A stretch of 8,546 bases of DNA, from NCBI GenBank assembly GCA_001801405.1, contig MGXQ01000073.1, positions 23,736 to 32,281 on the forward strand, read 5' to 3'. The notes beneath the pieces are model-generated. The model did no database searches. It worked only from the letters and a program-made list of their open reading frames with translations, and was not told the DNA's origin. The DNA comes from Gammaproteobacteria bacterium RIFCSPHIGHO2_02_FULL_42_13. Its GTDB lineage: Bacteria > Pseudomonadota > Gammaproteobacteria > UBA12402. The position numbers were made by a program, and so were the translations under genes. Shown here in pieces: positions 1 to 5,881 of this stretch (its first letter is position 1; every line of letters starts with the position of its first letter).

Positions 1-35
1 GTACTGAGACCAGCTTGTTCGCATACCTCTCCGCC

Positions 36-156
36 GTCATCCCGGAAAATCTGCGTAGCAGATTTATCCGGGATCCAGGGAACGCTTTAGCTCTGCACGT
101 TGATTCTTCTGGATTCCGGATATTGCTGCGCAACGGCGCAGCAATTCCGGAATGAC
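36..156. repeat. Two-hairpin palindromic element, left copy 1
   Basis: The outer ends are inverted (GTCATCCCGG at 36-45; CCGGAATGAC at 147-156). Inside are two hairpins. The first has 8-bp core arms at 47-54 and 58-65 around the loop GTA, extended by CCCGG/CCGGG at 41-45 and 68-72. The second has perfect 9-bp arms at 122-130 and 137-145. Positions 34-78 recur identically at 170-214. This looks like a dispersed REP- or MITE-like sequence; it carries no gene. Lying downstream of mpl it could also affect transcript ends, but no T-run supports a classical terminator. Confidence 0.75.
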
Positions 157-170
157 AAGGAAAAGAGAGC

Positions 171-269
171 CGTCATCCCGGAAAATCTGCGTAGCAGATT
201 TATCCGGGATCCAGAGAATATATTTCTGGATTCCGGATATTCCGCCTGCGGCGGAATTCCGGAATGACG
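171..269. repeat. Two-hairpin palindromic element, left copy 2
   Basis: Tandem partner of the preceding element, 14 bp away. Its outer ends are CGTCAT (171-176) and ATGACG (264-269). The first hairpin is identical to that of copy 1 (45 bp shared). The second has a different core: 8-bp arms at 239-246 and 250-257 around the loop TGC, where copy 1 has a 9-bp stem of unrelated sequence. The boundary sequences (GGATTCCGGATAT before, ATTCCGGAATGAC after) are conserved between the copies. Confidence 0.75.
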
Positions 270-314
270 TGACTGCTCCGCTGAAACCAGCTTGTTCGCA
301 TGAGCGTGGAATAA

Positions 315-1643
315 TTATATCTTCTCACACACTCGATTAAATCCAGTATTCGACATCACCATCAAATAATCACCTGCGCGCGCAAGCGCTTTAACCGCAT
401 TTAATAGCTCACTTTCATCCTTAAAAATTTGCATCGGCACGTTGCTCTGCTGCGCTAACGCATCAACATCCCAATCCGTCTCTTTTGGTATTTTAATAAA
501 AACTTGATCGGCCAACTGCAGTGCATTCACCAACGTTTCGCGATGCACGCCGCTACGCATACTATACGAACCTAATTCTAAAATCACCAGCACGCGATTT
601 TGTTTTGCCAAATCGCGCATCGTTTTTAACGTGAGCGCTATCGCAGTCGGATGATGCGCAAAATCATCATAAATTTTAATGCCACGCACTTCGCCTTTGT
701 ATTCAAAGCGACGACTGACGGGCTTAAAAGTTTTGAACGCTTGCGCAATCGTTTCTGCATCAATGCCAATATGATTGGCCGCTACACAGGCCGCTAATGC
801 ATCATCCACATTATGCTGTCCGATTACCTGCCAATCAATATGCGCGATTTTTTCTGAATCACGATAAATATCAAACGATTTGCCAGCATTTATCACGTTC
901 TCGGCATGCCACTCTTCGTTCGATAAAAATTTTTGAACGGGCGTCCAACATCCCGTGCTCAAAACATCGGTCACATTTTCATCCGCAGCATTTGCAACGA
1001 TCAAACCATTTTGAGGAATAATACGGACAAGGTGATGAAACTGTTTTTTTATATCCTCTAACGAATCAAAAATATCCGCATGATCAAATTCCAAATTATT
1101 TAATATTTGTATCGCCGGATGATAATGAACGAACTTCGAACGCTTATCGAAAAACGCACAATCATATTCATCCGCTTCAATCACAAAATACGGTTCGCTA
1201 CCCACGCGCGCGGACACGCCGAAATTATTGGGAACGCCACCAATTAAAAACCCAGGATTTAGTTTTGCAACATCTAACAACCACGCCAGCATACTGCTCG
1301 TCGTAGTTTTGCCATGCGTGCCTGCAACTGCTAACACTTTTCGATGGCGTAAAATATTTTCATACAACCATTGTGGACCAGAAACATAGGGAATATTTTC
1401 ATTGAGCACATATTCCATGGTGACATTCCCACGCTTGATGACATTGCCCACAACAACTAAATCCGGTTTTAGCGGTAATTTTTCATAACCCAATTCGACA
1501 GAAATACCCAGCCCTTCTAATTGCGTGCTCATGGGCGGATAAATATTGAGATCAGTGCCTGTCACCTCATGCCCTAATTGCTTCGCCAACACAGCGATGC
1601 CCGCCATAAATGTGCCACTAATACCTAAGATGTGAATGCGCAT
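315..1643 (-). CDS. mpl: UDP-N-acetylmuramate:L-Ala-gamma-D-Glu-meso-DAP ligase (murein tripeptide ligase)
   Basis: This cytoplasmic ATP-dependent enzyme joins recycled tripeptide from old peptidoglycan to UDP-MurNAc. The 442-residue product matches the family length (about 450). Visible are the N-terminal nucleotide-binding strand HILGISGTFMAGIAVLA (4-20), typical of Mpl rather than MurC; YVSGPQWL (86-93); the P-loop GTHGKTTT (108-115); NNLEFDHADIF (182-192); DDFAHHPTA (326-334); and a C-terminal domain ending in a VMSNTGF segment. The ATG at 1643 is chosen because the protein then begins at the first strand and an AGGTG lies 4 bases upstream; a TTG at 1670 would add nine unconserved residues. 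It follows the bax-like gene by 35 bp on the same strand, suggesting cotranscription. One oddity: where I recall Mpl proteins having an EPRSNTMK-like segment, this one reads ELGSYSMRSG (356-365). Identity is nevertheless very secure. Confidence 0.95.
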   Translation of the reverse strand: MRIHILGISGTFMAGIAVLAKQLGHEVTGTDLNIYPPMSTQLEGLGISVELGYEKLPLKPDLVVVGNVIKRGNVTMEYVLNENIPYVSGPQWLYENILRHRKVLAVAGTHGKTTTSSMLAWLLDVAKLNPGFLIGGVPNNFGVSARVGSEPYFVIEADEYDCAFFDKRSKFVHYHPAIQILNNLEFDHADIFDSLEDIKKQFHHLVRIIPQNGLIVANAADENVTDVLSTGCWTPVQKFLSNEEWHAENVINAGKSFDIYRDSEKIAHIDWQVIGQHNVDDALAACVAANHIGIDAETIAQAFKTFKPVSRRFEYKGEVRGIKIYDDFAHHPTAIALTLKTMRDLAKQNRVLVILELGSYSMRSGVHRETLVNALQLADQVFIKIPKETDWDVDALAQQSNVPMQIFKDESELLNAVKALARAGDYLMVMSNTGFNRVCEKI

Positions 1644-1678
1644 AAAACACCTGCCATTTCGAGGAGTCAAATAAAAAA

Positions 1679-2401
1679 TTAAACGCCATCTAACGATAAT
1701 AAATTATATTTTTTCATAATCCCCTGAATAATATCCGAATATTGGGGATGTTTTGCATAACGCACTAGCTGCTCAGCAAGCGATATTGCGTCAAGCGGCT
1801 GATCTTTCTTTCTCATGCTCAATCGCAACAGACGAAAATTAACATAATAGCTATTTGTATTCAAATTATGAATGTAACTTTTAACAGATTCGGTCATATT
1901 CAAAAATCGAGCCACTTCAAATGTAGCGCCAACCGGACGATTTTTTGGCACGATACCACAATCTTTATGTGCACAGTGTTGCCCAAAATAATTATTCACT
2001 TTACTCGCAAAATGCGAACGACCCCAGGCAGATTCATTAATCGCTTGCGCCGTCACTAATGATGGCGGCACTTCATCGACACGTAATTCTAATAGATGCC
2101 AACTATCAGAATGCTGAAAGTTTGGTGATTTAATATTATATTCACGTGCCAACTTTCTTAGCCAAGAGATATCGCGCGCATTTATTTTCTGATGAGCATG
2201 ATATTTTTTCTCTAAAGTCAGCATGCGCTGCCGCTCTGATATGATCTCTTTATTAACCGTTTTCGCACGCGAAGAAATTTCTGCAATAAATTGTTTAGCG
2301 GAGGCATCCATAATGAGCTGCTCCACTCCACAGAAAGATGCTAATAACAAAAATAAAATAAATACGACAAACAAGCGAAAAAAAGATTTTATCTTGATCA
2401 A
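1679..2401 (-). CDS. bax: Bax-like exported N-acetylglucosaminidase
   Basis: This is a predicted peptidoglycan hydrolase of the Bax/FlgJ-type glucosaminidase family, acting in the periplasm. The 240-residue protein starts with a basic then hydrophobic stretch (6-23), an export signal or membrane anchor; the Cys at 24 is not in a proper lipobox. A charged, probably helical region follows (35-90). The catalytic domain carries VPPSLVTAQAINESAWG (111-127), in which E123 is the expected catalytic acid, then NNYFGQHC (136-143), CGIVPKNRP (148-156) and the Bax-typical NLNTNSYY (179-186). The start is TTG, supported by AAAGG nine bases upstream and a stop codon shortly before it in frame; no ATG comes before residue 31, which lies past the signal. 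E. coli Bax is somewhat longer (about 274). It lies 35 bp upstream of mpl on the same strand. Exact cleavage specificity is not visible. Confidence 0.88.
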   Translation of the reverse strand: MIKIKSFFRLFVVFILFLLLASFCGVEQLIMDASAKQFIAEISSRAKTVNKEIISERQRMLTLEKKYHAHQKINARDISWLRKLAREYNIKSPNFQHSDSWHLLELRVDEVPPSLVTAQAINESAWGRSHFASKVNNYFGQHCAHKDCGIVPKNRPVGATFEVARFLNMTESVKSYIHNLNTNSYYVNFRLLRLSMRKKDQPLDAISLAEQLVRYAKHPQYSDIIQGIMKKYNLLSLDGV

Positions 2402-2617
2402 AATAATAAGCCTTTAAAAAAAATAACGGCGTATTGTCAGTGATTTGATGCGAAAACACAATCGATCCGCATGGGTTTTTATGGCTTTTTTTCGAGCACA
2501 AGTCGCCATCTGCATAGCACGAATATTAGACAAATTAAAATATCATTTCATAAAATCAAACAGTTAGTGTACTATCATAAAAAAAACTTGTTCAACAAAA
2601 ATAAAAAGGACTTAATA
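2402..2617. other. Divergent intergenic region, bax-like gene / membrane coiled-coil gene
   Basis: This 216-bp AT-rich spacer separates two divergent transcription units and must hold promoters for both. On the minus strand the AAAGG ribosome-binding site of the bax-like gene lies just above its TTG start; I found no good minus-strand -35/-10 pair. A plus-strand candidate is listed separately. An upstream in-frame extension of the plus gene into this spacer (from 2471) lacks a ribosome-binding site and is not accepted. Confidence 0.5.
2527..2556 (+). promoter_or_regulatory. Candidate sigma-70 promoter for the coiled-coil membrane gene
   Basis: TAGACA at 2527-2532 and TAAAAT at 2551-2556, separated by 18 bp, each match the consensus at five of six positions. 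They lie about 60-90 bp upstream of the ATG at 2618. The surrounding DNA is very AT-rich, so a chance match is quite possible; TATCAT at 2573-2578 is an alternative -10 with no good -35. Confidence 0.35.
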
Positions 2618-3796
2618 ATGAATCCAACTCTTAAAAAAATACTACTCCGCCTCGGCACTTTTGTTATTGATATACTCATTGCCTTTGCCATTGTTGCCGT
2701 ACTGGCAATCTTTCATGTTATTACATTACCCACCGCCATCACAGCAGGTGTATTAAAAATCTATTCTCTTGCAACGGGCTCAGCCATTGGCACAAGCATT
2801 TTAGGTTATTTCGCTGCAACAAAAACAAGTATGGGAACCTGGCTAAAAGAAACGATTTTAGGAAAATCAGAAAAGCCAGAAACAGCGGCGCCCACAGCAA
2901 GCCAAGCACTGCCAACAGCCACTCCAGCCGCTATTGTTGTTAATGTCGGCACACCAGCCAGTCCAGCGGCAGAAAAAGCAGAGATTACGCGGCTAAAAGA
3001 AGAAAATGCAAAATTACTGCTTCGCGCAACAGATGCAGAAGAAAAATCATTAACGCTACAAGACGAATTAACCACCACCCAAGCTCAACTGGCAGAAAAA
3101 ACCGGAGAAATTCAACGCGCAAAACAACGATCTCTGATGGAATGCACACAAGTGTATCGCGACTTTCTTGAAGCACAAATTCATTTTAGAGAAGTCATTC
3201 AATCCGTATCAAGATTACAACGCCCCAAAAATACACTATCATCACTCATCGATTGTATCAATCAACCTGCTTCAACGCGCACAAGCACACATGACTTCCC
3301 TACTAAATTCCTCATACAACAAGCTGAAGTTTTATTTACAAACCCCGATGGCCAGCGAGTAACGAATGATGCAAAAACTTCTATCTTAATAAGGCAATAT
3401 GAGACAACAGCAAAGGATATTTTAAGACTTGATGCAGAAATCACAGCATTATCTGATCCACAACCTCGTAATACGATCAGTGGTGAAATGGGACGTAATC
3501 TAACATTAAAACAAAAAATAAATGAGTTTTTTATCTCTATTCACGGTTTTCTAGCGGCGCTCATCTGTAACGTTTCTAGCAAGCGAGTACCGACTTTATC
3601 GTATTCGGAACAAGCTGCAAATTTACTTGCCTCACTCCCTGAAAGAGAGCTGCCCAAACAACAAGGCTCGCATGTTTTAGTTGCAGGAAGCGCACAGGCA
3701 ATGTGGGCATCTCCCCTCAAAGGTACTCCACAAAGAAGAAAAAGCCTTGGTGAGGTGAGCGGTCTTCGAGGAACGTCAACATATTTAAGAGCCTAG
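2618..3796 (+). CDS. Membrane-anchored coiled-coil protein of unknown function
   Basis: I do not recognise this 392-residue protein. It starts with a strongly hydrophobic segment (about 10-34) and a second, milder one (about 36-66, Gly/Ala/Thr-rich), followed by an Ala/Pro/Thr-rich linker (88-118). A heptad-like, charged coiled coil follows (119-170, including ITRLKEENAKLLLRATDAEE). The rest (175-392) is mostly helical-looking, with a short hydrophobic stretch at 304-319 and a basic, Ser/Gly-rich tail (PQRRKSLGEV near 371-380). The ATG at 2618 is chosen for its AAAAAGGA seven bases upstream; the frame stays open 49 codons further up without a ribosome-binding site. Membrane segments plus coiled coil and a polar C-terminus resemble type IV secretion effectors of Legionella-like bacteria, but they equally fit an inner-membrane structural protein. 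The effector idea is inference only. No neighbour shares an obvious role. Confidence 0.8.
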   Translation: MNPTLKKILLRLGTFVIDILIAFAIVAVLAIFHVITLPTAITAGVLKIYSLATGSAIGTSILGYFAATKTSMGTWLKETILGKSEKPETAAPTASQALPTATPAAIVVNVGTPASPAAEKAEITRLKEENAKLLLRATDAEEKSLTLQDELTTTQAQLAEKTGEIQRAKQRSLMECTQVYRDFLEAQIHFREVIQSVSRLQRPKNTLSSLIDCINQPASTRTSTHDFPTKFLIQQAEVLFTNPDGQRVTNDAKTSILIRQYETTAKDILRLDAEITALSDPQPRNTISGEMGRNLTLKQKINEFFISIHGFLAALICNVSSKRVPTLSYSEQAANLLASLPERELPKQQGSHVLVAGSAQAMWASPLKGTPQRRKSLGEVSGLRGTSTYLRA

Positions 3797-3817
3797 TTGA
3801 GAACCTTTTTTTGCATC

Positions 3818-3944
3818 GTCATTCCTCCGTCGCTAGCAGTAACGTAGCCTGGGTGGAACGAGCAAAGCGAGTGAAACCCAGGGCTTTCATCCTGGGTTTC
3901 GCTTCGCTTCACCCAGGCTACACTTGCTGTCATTCCTCCGTCGC
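3818..3944. repeat. 16-bp direct repeat flanking a palindrome
   Basis: GTCATTCCTCCGTCGC occurs at 3818-3833 and again at 3929-3944 in the same orientation, on either side of the 78-bp palindrome at 3844-3921. The right copy is also the left arm of the hairpin at 3936-3958. This pattern suggests one repeat inserted in, or recombined with, another palindromic repeat. Confidence 0.65.
3844..3921. repeat. Long inverted repeat (GTAGCCTGGGTG ... CACCCAGGCTAC)
   Basis: The arms at 3844-3883 and 3891-3921 pair over GTAGCCTGGGTG/CACCCAGGCTAC, over an imperfect AGCAAAGCGA region against TCGCTTCGCT, and at GAAACCCAGG/CCTGGGTTTC near the tip (loop about GCTTTCAT). This is a different family from the GTCATCCCGG elements at the window ends. 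Similar GTAGCCxGGxTG palindromes occur dispersed in many bacterial genomes (recollection). It lies between two convergent genes and could serve as a two-way barrier to read-through. Confidence 0.75.
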
Positions 3945-3966
3945 CAGCGGCGACGGAGAAATCTTT
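3936..3966 (+). terminator. GC-rich hairpin with short T-run between convergent genes
   Basis: Perfect 10-bp arms CTCCGTCGCC (3936-3945) and GGCGACGGAG (3949-3958) enclose a 3-base loop, followed on the plus strand by AAATCTTTT. This could terminate the upstream coiled-coil gene. The T-run is short and offset by five bases, and the hairpin also reads as part of a dispersed repeat, so terminator function is tentative. Confidence 0.4.
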
Positions 3967-3981
3967 TAACTCAAATGAATT

Positions 3982-4263
3982 TTAGCCACGTTTTCCCTGT
4001 CGCACAGCTTTCATCGGTACTGTATTATCCTGTGGTTGTGCTTGACCCTGCATCATCATCGCATGCGCCTGCATTTGATAACTATACATGCGATATCCCT
4101 GATATATTGAGAAGAAAAATATAATGAACGAGACAATCACTATGAAATAACCACTCCAGACACAATATCTGACTTCTTGTTTTGCATATTTTTTTGATTT
4201 TAATAGCACTAAACAACCCATCGCTAAAGCGATCAATGAAAACAATAACACTATACTAAACAT
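3982..4263 (-). CDS. Small two-helix membrane protein, unknown function
   Basis: I do not recognise this 93-residue protein. It has two hydrophobic helices (about 2-22 and 34-55) joined by a short basic loop (KSKKYAKQE, 22-30), then a polar tail rich in Met, Gln and His (M59, M64, H67, M69-M71, then Gln/Pro). A strong AGGAGA lies seven bases upstream of the ATG, and the hydrophobic pattern argues for a real gene even without a known family. By the positive-inside rule the loop is probably cytoplasmic and both ends periplasmic. It is convergent with the coiled-coil gene and divergent from the phosphofructokinase gene (144 bp apart). The Met/His tail might bind a metal such as copper, but this is speculation from composition alone. 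Confidence 0.75.
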   Translation of the reverse strand: MFSIVLLFSLIALAMGCLVLLKSKKYAKQEVRYCVWSGYFIVIVSFIIFFFSIYQGYRMYSYQMQAHAMMMQGQAQPQDNTVPMKAVRQGKRG

Positions 4264-4315
4264 AAATCATTCTCCTGATATAAAAATTACCAATATCCAG
4301 AAACTGGATCCTTAT

Positions 4316-4344
4316 ATAATGGAATGAATCAAAATGGTTGTCAC
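4316..4344 (-). promoter_or_regulatory. Candidate promoter for the small membrane gene
   Basis: Read on the minus strand, GTGACA (4344-4339) and CATTAT (4321-4316) are 17 bp apart, about 55-80 bases upstream of the ATG at 4263. They match the sigma-70 consensus at five and four positions. The overlapping TTATAT is an alternative -10. A short dyad (ATCCAG at 4295-4300, CTGGAT at 4304-4309) lies between this promoter and the gene. On the plus strand TATATT at 4370-4375 might be the -10 for the divergent phosphofructokinase gene. Confidence 0.3.
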
Positions 4345-4407
4345 GCTTTTTTTTCATTAAAAGTCTCTGTATATTAGCTCACTGAACCTAAATAAAAGGA
4401 ACTCTAC

Positions 4408-5691
4408 ATGCCTAAAAACACACAGCACAAAAAAAACGCATTTTACGCCATGGGCGGCGGCGTTACGCCAGTGATCAATTCTACTGCACTCGGAGTTATC
4501 GAAGCGGCACGAAAACACGGCATTAAAGTGTATGCAGGAAAAAATGGTATTCAAGGTTTGCTGCTCGAAGAATTTTATGACACCAGCAAAGAAAATGCAG
4601 ACACGCTACGCAAAGCATTAAAAACAACGCCGGGCGCCGCTTTTGGAACTTGTCGTTACAAGCTCACCGATATTAATCGAGATATAAAAGATTATCAGCG
4701 CATCATCGATGTCTGCAAAGCGCATAATATTGGATATATTTTTTACAATGGCGGCAATGATTCTGCCGATACAACACATAAGCTCGCAGAATTCAGTCAT
4801 AAAATGGGATATCCATTAACCTGCATCGGTGTACCCAAAACAATGGATAACGATTTACCGGTAACCGATAACAGTCCAGGCTATGGTTCGGTTGCAAAAT
4901 TTCTAGCGACCGCTGCAAAAGAAACCGCACAAGACGCCAGATCTATGGCAACATTCACTGAAGTCTATATTATGGAAACGATGGGACGTCATGCGGGTTG
5001 GTTACCTGCCGCCACTGTGCTCGCACGAGAAAACCCGAACGATCCACCGCATTTAATTCTTTGCCCAGAAGTGATATTTAACGAAGCACGTTTTTTAACG
5101 CGCGTTGAAGAATGCGTCAAAAAATATGGCTTTTGTCATATTGTCACATCAGAAAGTTTAAAAGATAATCGCGGAAAGTTTATTGCGGACACCGGACAAC
5201 GCGACGCGTTCGGTCATATTACCAAAGGTTGCATCGCACCTATCTTAGCCAATAAAATTCGAGAGCGATATGGTTATACGTATCACGTCTCGGTTATCGA
5301 CTACATTCAACATTCATCACGTCACTTGGGCTGCAAAGTCGATTTAGATCAGGCGTACGCCGTTGGCAAAGCCGCCGTTACCATGGCGATGAATGGTAAA
5401 AACGATGTATCACCCATTATCATCCGTAAAAAAGGTAAAAAATATGGGTGGACGATTGGTGAAACAAACCTAACAAACATCGCGAATACCGAAAAAAATC
5501 TCCCGCGAGAATTTATCACAACGGATGGCATGGACGTCACAAAAGCGTGTGCCGACTATATTCGCCCACTGATTCAAGGCGAGGACTTTCCGCCATTTAA
5601 AAATGGACTGCCCTATTATCCCAAGCTCAAGCTTGCCCGAGTACCGAAGAAATTAAAAGACACCTATATACTAAAAGATCAGCGGTCTTAA
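4408..5691 (+). CDS. 6-phosphofructokinase, pyrophosphate-dependent type
   Basis: This enzyme interconverts fructose 6-phosphate and fructose 1,6-bisphosphate, probably with PPi rather than ATP and hence reversibly. The 427-residue protein shows GGGVTPVINSTALGVI (16-31), the donor-site motif GGNDS (115-119), PKTMDNDL (143-150), MGRHAGW (192-198) and a VIDYIQHSSR segment (296-305). ATP enzymes have GGDGS at the donor site; an Asp in place of the second Gly, together with the Lys of PKTxDND, is the classic sign of PPi use. The Asn for the first Asp is a variant I recall in some long bacterial PFKs. The length, above the roughly 320 of short ATP enzymes, also fits. The ATG is preceded by AAAGGA at seven bases. 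It is a single gene, with a 190-bp spacer before the next plus-strand gene. The family is secure; phosphoryl donor is inferred. Confidence 0.92.
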   Translation: MPKNTQHKKNAFYAMGGGVTPVINSTALGVIEAARKHGIKVYAGKNGIQGLLLEEFYDTSKENADTLRKALKTTPGAAFGTCRYKLTDINRDIKDYQRIIDVCKAHNIGYIFYNGGNDSADTTHKLAEFSHKMGYPLTCIGVPKTMDNDLPVTDNSPGYGSVAKFLATAAKETAQDARSMATFTEVYIMETMGRHAGWLPAATVLARENPNDPPHLILCPEVIFNEARFLTRVEECVKKYGFCHIVTSESLKDNRGKFIADTGQRDAFGHITKGCIAPILANKIRERYGYTYHVSVIDYIQHSSRHLGCKVDLDQAYAVGKAAVTMAMNGKNDVSPIIIRKKGKKYGWTIGETNLTNIANTEKNLPREFITTDGMDVTKACADYIRPLIQGEDFPPFKNGLPYYPKLKLARVPKKLKDTYILKDQRS

Positions 5692-5723
5692 TTGAAACAT
5701 GCACATTATCACGCGAAATGCAA

Positions 5724-5790
5724 CAGCTCTGAGCTGCAAATGCCTCTGAAAGCCTTGCTGTGACTGGCTCGGCGCAGCTCAGAGCTGCAA
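5724..5790. repeat. Pair of matching dyads in the pfk-ddl spacer
   Basis: CAGCTCTGAGCTGCAA (5724-5739) and CAGCTCAGAGCTGCAA (5775-5790) differ at one base. Each is itself palindromic (CAGCTC-N-GAGCTG), and their 13-bp cores are exact reverse complements, so they can form two small hairpins or one larger one. They lie between the phosphofructokinase stop and the ligase gene. They could be a repeat remnant, an operator pair, or part of a transcript end; no T-run follows. Confidence 0.55.
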
Positions 5791-5881
5791 GGTAAAAAAA
5801 TTGGGCTGCACAGAAAGAAGGTTGACTCATTTTGGCACAACACCTAGAATGAGAATCTCTTTAATCGATGATAACAAATCC

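Larger units (their letters stand above)
9..301. repeat. 16-bp direct repeat bracketing the left palindrome pair
   Basis: The 16-mer ACCAGCTTGTTCGCAT occurs exactly at 9-24 and again at 286-301, in the same orientation, just outside the two palindromic elements. It may be a duplication made on insertion, or the edge of a larger repeated unit; the window start is too close to tell. The whole stretch 1-314 contains no convincing gene: the only open frame there runs through the palindromes. Confidence 0.6.

Noticed and set aside
36..269. CRISPR array suggested by repeated 45-bp segments
   Set aside because: Only two copies, unequal spacing, strong internal palindromes and no cas genes; these are dispersed palindromic elements.
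152..340. Plus-strand open frame of 62 codons at the left end
   Set aside because: It runs through palindromic repeats and into the end of mpl, has no ribosome-binding site, and its protein is only translated repeat sequence.
2295..2501. 68-codon minus-strand frame over the bax start
   Set aside because: Overlaps the bax-like gene in another frame and its spacer; no family features.
2471..2617. 49-codon upstream extension of the coiled-coil gene
   Set aside because: No ribosome-binding site at 2471; composition is that of AT-rich spacer. ATG 2618 has a strong site and starts just before the membrane segment.
2806..3078. 90-codon antisense frame inside the coiled-coil gene
   Set aside because: Its Ala/Ser/Val-rich protein is the mirror of the Ala/Pro/Glu-rich coding strand.
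4294..4310. Short ATCCAG-AAA-CTGGAT dyad upstream of the small membrane gene
   Set aside because: Only 6-bp arms; it resembles a fragment of the repeat boundary word or chance. Mentioned under the promoter, not given a role.
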